NCBI GenBank assembly: GCA_002346525.1
Contig: DDZY01000039.1
Span: 17,774-26,517 of the forward strand
DNA: 8,744 bases
Direction: 5' to 3'
Source: Proteobacteria bacterium UBA2996
Lineage (GTDB): Bacteria > Pseudomonadota > Gammaproteobacteria > Arenicellales > UBA868
Of this stretch, positions 5,157 to 8,744 are shown one piece after another. Made by a program: the position numbers and the translations under genes. The notes under the pieces were generated by a model. It was not told where the DNA came from. It was given only the letters and a program-made list of their open reading frames with translations, and ran no database searches. Every line of letters begins with the position of its first letter. Position 1 is the stretch's first letter.

Positions 5157-5876
5157 ATGAATCTCTCACAATTCAAGATCCTGACTTTCGATGTCTACGG
5201 CACCCTGATCGATTGGGAAAGCGGCATGATCAACGGCCTTAAGCCCCTGACAGATCGCGTCGACCAGGTTTTAGGTCGTGACGAAATCCTGAATGCCCAT
5301 GCCCTCTATGAATCAACCGCCCAGCGCTTTTCCCCGTCAAAAAAATATTCTGACCTTCTCGCGACCGTCTATCGCCGACTTTCAGAGCACTGGGGTATTT
5401 CTGTTGAATGGGAGGAGTGTCTAGCCTACGGCAAGTCTGTGCCTCTTTGGCCGGCATTCGATGACAGCGCAGAAGCACTCGCTTACCTGAAACAGCACTT
5501 TCAGCTGGCAGTGCTGACCAATACCGATAACGTGAGCTTCTCAGGCTCCAATGCACGCCTTGGGGTTTCCTTCGATGCCGTAATGACTGCAGAAGATATT
5601 GGCAGTTATAAACCGGATGACCGCAACTTCGACTACATGCTGGAAACGCTGGCACACCGCGGTATTATCAAGGGAGAAATCCTGCATGTGGCTGAGAGCA
5701 TGTTCCATGATCATCAACCCGCCAACCGGCATGGTCTTGCCAACTGCTGGATCTACCGACGGTATGATCAAAAAGGCTTTGGTGCCACCATGGACCCGGG
5801 CGAAATGCCGACAGTTAACTTCACCTTCAACAGTGTGGCTGAGCTTGCAAAAGCCCACCGGCAAGAACTCGAATAA
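5157..5876 (+). CDS. HAD-superfamily protein, type II haloacid dehalogenase-like
   Basis: A 239-aa cytosolic HAD hydrolase. Motif I is TFDVYGTLIDW with nucleophile D12 and T16; the +2 position is Tyr, as in L-2-haloacid dehalogenases and unlike phosphatases, which need Asp there. Motif II is T121-N122 in LTNTDN, motif III is K152 in SYKPD, and motif IV is E180-S181...D185 in HVAESMFHD. In characterised L-2-haloacid dehalogenases the last motif is SSNxxD, and its Ser and Asn help catalysis. Here they align with Glu and Met, so dehalogenase activity is doubtful. The annotation 'haloacid dehalogenase type II' describes the subfamily, not a proven reaction. The ATG at 5157 lacks a clear Shine-Dalgarno sequence. 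TACAAT at 5109-5114 may be its -10. It converges on the MORN gene. Confidence 0.85.
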   Translation: MNLSQFKILTFDVYGTLIDWESGMINGLKPLTDRVDQVLGRDEILNAHALYESTAQRFSPSKKYSDLLATVYRRLSEHWGISVEWEECLAYGKSVPLWPAFDDSAEALAYLKQHFQLAVLTNTDNVSFSGSNARLGVSFDAVMTAEDIGSYKPDDRNFDYMLETLAHRGIIKGEILHVAESMFHDHQPANRHGLANCWIYRRYDQKGFGATMDPGEMPTVNFTFNSVAELAKAHRQELE

Positions 5877-5937
5877 ACACACGGCCCGGCGCCGAGCGCA
5901 TGATTAACTGACACAGAAACCGATCGCAGGAACAGGT

Positions 5938-6399
5938 TCAACCATCCGCTTTTCTGCACTGAGGGACGCCTTCGCTGAATCCGTGCGTTACCTTGCCAGA
6001 AGCATCCCGTGCCACCGCGTTCCAGGGCTTTCCAGCATCCCACTCACCCGATACCGTTCTGCCACTGGCATAGGTGAAAGTCCCTTCGCCGTGGTAAATC
6101 CCATCAACAAACTGGCCTTCATAGCAGTCGCCGTTAGTCCAGAAATATGCGCCGAGGCCTGACTTTGTGCCGTTGTCCCATTGACCCTCATAACGCTCAC
6201 CGTCTGCCCAAGTGTAACTGCCCTGGCCATGCTTTTTACCGGCTTTCCACTCGCCATCATAGGTATCGCCGTTCGCGTAGGCATGGGCGCCGACGCAGTT
6301 ATCAAAAAGGTGACTTGACCCTTCCGAGCAGGGAGCAAGGGCGAAACTGTTGCCCGCGATGGCAAGTCCGGTCACAAGAACAAAAGGACGTATCGTCAT
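5938..6399 (-). CDS. Exported MORN-repeat protein
   Basis: A 153-aa protein if started at the ATG at 6397-6399; a GTG at 6423 would add eight residues (MQSGKIKV) before the signal peptide and is less likely. MTIRPFVLVTGLAIAGNSFALA is a typical signal peptide, with cleavage probably after residue 20 or 22. Four MORN repeats follow: YANGDTYDGEWKAGKKHGQG, WADGERYEGQWDNGTKSGLG, TNGDCYEGQFVDGIYHGEG, and a degenerate one around SGRTVSGEWDAG. Cysteines at 24, 35, 92 and 148 could form disulfides in the periplasm. MORN repeats form extended beta sheets, often for protein or lipid contacts, and no enzyme domain is attached. It lies 42 bp downstream of the TauD gene on the same strand and may be cotranscribed. 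Confidence 0.85.
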   Translation of the reverse strand: MTIRPFVLVTGLAIAGNSFALAPCSEGSSHLFDNCVGAHAYANGDTYDGEWKAGKKHGQGSYTWADGERYEGQWDNGTKSGLGAYFWTNGDCYEGQFVDGIYHGEGTFTYASGRTVSGEWDAGKPWNAVARDASGKVTHGFSEGVPQCRKADG

Positions 6400-6441
6400 A
6401 ACCTTTATTTTACCGGATTGCACCGCGGCGTCAGATGGCGA

Positions 6442-7302
6442 TTAATGTGCGGGAATCGGCACTTCACCCTGGATCGTCGCCCGTCTCATGACACGTCTAT
6501 GAGCGGTCACCTCGCCGAAATAATCGGCGACCGCGTGATGCAGGGAGACCCGGTTATCCCATAGCGCAAGAGATCCCTTCTCCCAGTGCAGCCTGCATCC
6601 AAAGCGGGACTGGATCGCATGCTCATAAAGATAATCCATCAAGGGCTTGCTCTCGGCTGCAGTCATCCCATCGAAACGCGTACTGAATGCAGGGCTCACG
6701 TACAGGGATTTGCGTTCCGTGTCCGGGTGGACGCGGACCAATGGATGTACCGCTTTACCTTCTTCGTTTTTCTTTTCGTACATTCCCTCATAAGTAGCAG
6801 ACCACTGCCTGGTGTCTCCTGATTCGTTGACGACACGCAAAGAATCCACCACCTGCTTGAGGCCGTCCGACAGCGCCTCATAGGCCAGATACATATTACA
6901 GAATTCGGTATCTGCACCATAAGGCGGGACCTCTTCGGCATAAAGGGCCGAACCCATCGGCGGCCGCGCCAGAAACATGAGATCGGAGTGATAAAAATTA
7001 TCCCAGCTATAGTCTTCTCCGGGTTCGCGAACGATCTGAAAGATATCCGGATCTTCATCGACCCCATGAACATAAGGATGCGGAATCAGCGGCCCGAAAT
7101 GCTCTGCAAATTTGCGCTGTCCGGCAACGGTCAGGCTCTGGCCACGAAAGAGCAGAACCAGAAATTCATTGAGCGCCGACTTGACGTCTTTAAGCTGGAT
7201 GGGATCAAGATCTTTGGAAAGATCGATGCCTGTTACGACAGCCCCCAGTGCGCCGCTAATCGGTGAAACTTCAAAACTGCTGTACGACTTCGTGTCAGAC
7301 AT
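6442..7302 (-). CDS. TauD/TfdA-family 2OG-Fe(II) dioxygenase
   Basis: A 286-aa dioxygenase of the taurine/2,4-D dioxygenase group. The iron ligands are H105 and D107 in NFYHSDLMF (TauD has H99 and D101) and H255 in LWDNRVSLHHAVADY. R270-R274 in HRRVMRRATIQGEVP supply the 2-oxoglutarate anchor. SPISGALGAVVTGIDLSK, VLLFRGQ and FAEHFGPLIPHP are family N-terminal signatures, and length is normal for the group. Family members hydroxylate next to a sulfonate, ether oxygen or amine, releasing sulfite, phenol or aldehyde. The specific substrate here is not readable. The ATG at 7302 has AGGAGG 4 nt upstream. The gene diverges from the Rieske oxygenase across a 165-bp region with shared control elements, suggesting a common pathway. 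It should not be called tauD or tfdA without evidence. Confidence 0.92.
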   Translation of the reverse strand: MSDTKSYSSFEVSPISGALGAVVTGIDLSKDLDPIQLKDVKSALNEFLVLLFRGQSLTVAGQRKFAEHFGPLIPHPYVHGVDEDPDIFQIVREPGEDYSWDNFYHSDLMFLARPPMGSALYAEEVPPYGADTEFCNMYLAYEALSDGLKQVVDSLRVVNESGDTRQWSATYEGMYEKKNEEGKAVHPLVRVHPDTERKSLYVSPAFSTRFDGMTAAESKPLMDYLYEHAIQSRFGCRLHWEKGSLALWDNRVSLHHAVADYFGEVTAHRRVMRRATIQGEVPIPAH

Positions 7303-7389
7303 CTTTCCTCCTGAAAAGTTACCGCTGCGGCGCTCTTTTCTTATTCTCTTGGAGCAAAGCGCTTATAAGGTTTCGTCGAAAATATATGC

Positions 7390-7409
7390 TAGTATGATCG
7401 CAAATACTA
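7390..7409. promoter_or_regulatory. Candidate operator palindrome shared by divergent genes
   Basis: TAGTAT-N8-ATACTA is a perfect 6-bp inverted repeat, with its central CG also symmetric. It occupies essentially the whole spacer of the leftward promoter and overlaps a rightward -10-like TATGAT at 7393-7398. One dimeric regulator could therefore control both genes. No regulator gene is in the window. Confidence 0.5.
7393..7398 (+). promoter_or_regulatory. Candidate -10 for the Rieske oxygenase gene
   Basis: TATGAT matches five of six consensus bases. The -35 region is poor (TTTCGT at 16-bp spacing), which suits an activated promoter. The leader to the ATG at 7468 would be about 63 nt. Confidence 0.35.
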
Positions 7410-7467
7410 TATCAATTAAATCCCGCTCTACAGTACGCTGAGCAAGTACCGAGAACCGATTAAAGGG

Positions 7468-8703
7468 ATGAAACCCTCAAGCCTAAGTGAATTTCTGGGT
7501 CCGGAGGCTATCAGCCAGCTTCGGGATCCGGATCTCAATCTCGCCAAAGGTCTGCCTGCTTCGATCTACACCGATCCGGATTTTTTCACGTTTGAAAAAG
7601 AGCGGTTGTTTCCCAATGTCTGGGTCGGTATCGGCTTTGAGTCCGACGTTCCAAACGTGGGAGATGCGGTTCCGGTGGAAGTGGGCGGCTCACCGCTGAT
7701 CTTGTGTCGAGACAATTCCTCCCAAATCCAGGTTCTACACAACGTCTGCCGACACCGCGCGACGGTGGTTCTGGAAGCGCCTGCCTGCGGCCTCAAAACA
7801 TTCAAGTGCCCTTATCACGGATGGGTCTACGGACTTGATGGAGGCCTTCTGGCCACACCGTTTTGGGACGGCACGGCGAGCGCCAAGCGCTGCCCCGTTG
7901 ATCCAGCGTCAGCCAGCCTAGTCCCGGTTAGAAGCGCCGTCTGGAATCACGTTGTTTTTGTGAATCTGAGCGGCGATGCGCCAAGTCTCGACTCCTATCT
8001 GGCAGAGATGGAAGAGGAACTCGGCCATTTTGATCTTGGGTCGATGGAGGCGGTACATAGCGAGGCCTGGTTCTTTAATGCGAACTGGAAGCTCGTCATG
8101 GAGAACTGGGAGGTATATCACCATGTCTGGGTGCATCAGGGCGTTTTTGACCTCATGTCTGATGAGGTCGACTTTGAAACCGGCAAACCCTGCACAGACA
8201 TGATTGCTTCCAATAACAGCCTTATGCTGAGGCCCAACGACCTGCGCAAGGAATCAGCACGACCGAACCCGGTTGATCTTCCGCTGATGCCCTGGAAACC
8301 TGAAATTCCGCGAGAGTCGAAACTGAGCAGCATTGCCAACGCGATACTGCCGAATGTCACCGCGAGTATGGGACGGGTCGAATTCGCCCCCGCAGTCTAT
8401 ATACCTATAGCCCCGGATAAAACTCTAGCAAAAATGTCATGGTTTATTCCACCAGGCATTAAGGATGACGAGAAACTCAGGCCCGAAGTCGATAAGATAC
8501 TGGAACGCTGGCTGGGCCCTGATCGCTCGATTGCCGGCCGACGCGGAATTCGCGCCCAGGATCATTACTGTATGGAACTTCAGCAAAAAGCCAGAAAGTC
8601 GCCAGTCGCTGATGATGTGCGGTTCTCAAAAACCTGGGAGGCAAATGTGAGGTATTTTCAAAACTGGCTGGTCGAACGGTTGGAAGCATCGTCTCCAACA
8701 TAA
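7468..8703 (+). CDS. Rieske non-heme iron oxygenase, alpha (catalytic) subunit
   Basis: A 411-aa aromatic-ring-hydroxylating-dioxygenase-family subunit. The N-terminal Rieske [2Fe-2S] domain has C94 and H96 in NVCRHRA and C114 and H117 in KCPYHGW. The catalytic domain has NWKLVMENWEVYHHVWVH: H218 and H223 are iron ligands, E215 is the residue that would bridge electron transfer from the Rieske cluster, and D365 in RAQDHYCMELQQ is the likely third ligand. A bridging Glu and the ENxxExYH pattern resemble quaternary-amine demethylases and carnitine monooxygenase (GbcA/CntA type) more than ring-hydroxylating dioxygenases with Asp there. Such enzymes are trimers needing a separate ferredoxin-reductase, which is not in the window. 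The ATG at 7468 follows AAAGGG with no spacing, a poor site. Substrate unknown; formaldehyde release is possible. Confidence 0.92.
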   Translation: MKPSSLSEFLGPEAISQLRDPDLNLAKGLPASIYTDPDFFTFEKERLFPNVWVGIGFESDVPNVGDAVPVEVGGSPLILCRDNSSQIQVLHNVCRHRATVVLEAPACGLKTFKCPYHGWVYGLDGGLLATPFWDGTASAKRCPVDPASASLVPVRSAVWNHVVFVNLSGDAPSLDSYLAEMEEELGHFDLGSMEAVHSEAWFFNANWKLVMENWEVYHHVWVHQGVFDLMSDEVDFETGKPCTDMIASNNSLMLRPNDLRKESARPNPVDLPLMPWKPEIPRESKLSSIANAILPNVTASMGRVEFAPAVYIPIAPDKTLAKMSWFIPPGIKDDEKLRPEVDKILERWLGPDRSIAGRRGIRAQDHYCMELQQKARKSPVADDVRFSKTWEANVRYFQNWLVERLEASSPT

Positions 8704-8726
8704 GAACCGATAAGAAATCACATTCT

Positions 8727-8744
8727 GCTTTACTAGCTTTACTA
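8727..8744. repeat. 9-bp tandem direct repeat at the window edge
   Basis: GCTTTACTA occurs twice in direct tandem (8727-8735 and 8736-8744) and runs off the end of the window, so the copy number is unknown. It begins 24 bp after the Rieske gene stop. Confidence 0.6.

Larger units (their letters stand above)
7386..7415 (-). promoter_or_regulatory. Leftward sigma70-type promoter of the TauD-family gene
   Basis: Read leftward, TTGATA (7415-7410, five of six consensus bases) is followed after 18 bp by TAGCAT (7391-7386, four of six, with the conserved TA...T ends). The transcript would carry a leader of about 75-80 nt to the ATG at 7302. Confidence 0.45.

Noticed and set aside
5239..5655. Leftward 138-codon frame inside the HAD gene
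   Set aside because: Arg/Ser/Pro-rich shadow with no motif, opposite conserved HAD motifs.
5877..5937. GC-rich CGGCCCGGCGCCG between the HAD and MORN genes as a bidirectional terminator
   Set aside because: A short self-complementary core without a T-run on either strand; not strong enough to call.
6147..6401. Rightward 84-codon frame across the MORN gene
   Set aside because: Its Arg/His-rich repeats are the reverse complement of MORN repeat codons.
144..8703. Whole window as one biosynthetic gene cluster of tailoring oxygenases
   Set aside because: Strands alternate, housekeeping tag and membrane genes intervene, and no core biosynthetic enzyme, transporter or regulator is present.

Overview
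The window looks like a chromosomal segment from a free-living, probably marine proteobacterium, most likely a gammaproteobacterium. This is inferred from close-packed genes, roughly even base composition, E. coli-like Tag and GST sequences, and many mononuclear-iron oxygenase genes in short, frequently inverted transcription units. No tRNA, rRNA, transposase, integrase, phage gene or CRISPR array is visible, and I cannot name the genus.

Layout from left to right. A 2-oxoglutarate/Fe(II) enzyme of the HalD/BesD family (+, 144-938) converges on a DsrE-like small cysteine protein (-, 961-1299). A leftward pair follows: a sigma-like glutathione S-transferase (2065-2751) and 3-methyladenine DNA glycosylase I, tag (1441-2037, TTG start). 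A gene-poor stretch at 2752-3045 holds a good rho-independent terminator and what looks like a complete small-RNA unit with an anti-Shine-Dalgarno segment. Two small membrane proteins follow on +: a 63-aa single-pass protein and a 94-aa MscL-like two-helix protein with a good sigma70 promoter. A leftward unit at 3659-4990 encodes a GFA/CENP-V-fold zinc protein, a PhyH-type dioxygenase whose start overlaps the GFA stop, and an unlisted 25-aa membrane microprotein with a strong ribosome binding site. A type II haloacid-dehalogenase-like HAD protein (+) converges on a leftward TauD-MORN pair. The TauD gene diverges from a Rieske non-heme iron oxygenase (+, 7468-8703), and the two share a 165-bp control region with a palindrome.

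How the genes may work together. Four of the fourteen called genes are iron oxygenases of four families: HalD-like, PhyH, TauD/TfdA and Rieske. Their neighbours handle oxidation products or electrophiles: GST, a GFA-fold glutathione-linked protein and a HAD hydrolase. The picture fits oxidative catabolism of small organic molecules such as methylated amines, ethers, sulfonates or haloacids, with formaldehyde or electrophile clean-up. No substrate can be assigned from sequence, and no Rieske reductase partner is in the window.

I see no clear multi-gene defence or mobile system. The best candidates for undescribed elements are the small RNA near 2915-2993, the microprotein at 3659-3736, and the palindrome at 7390-7409, which sits inside the spacer of one promoter and over the -10 of the opposite one.
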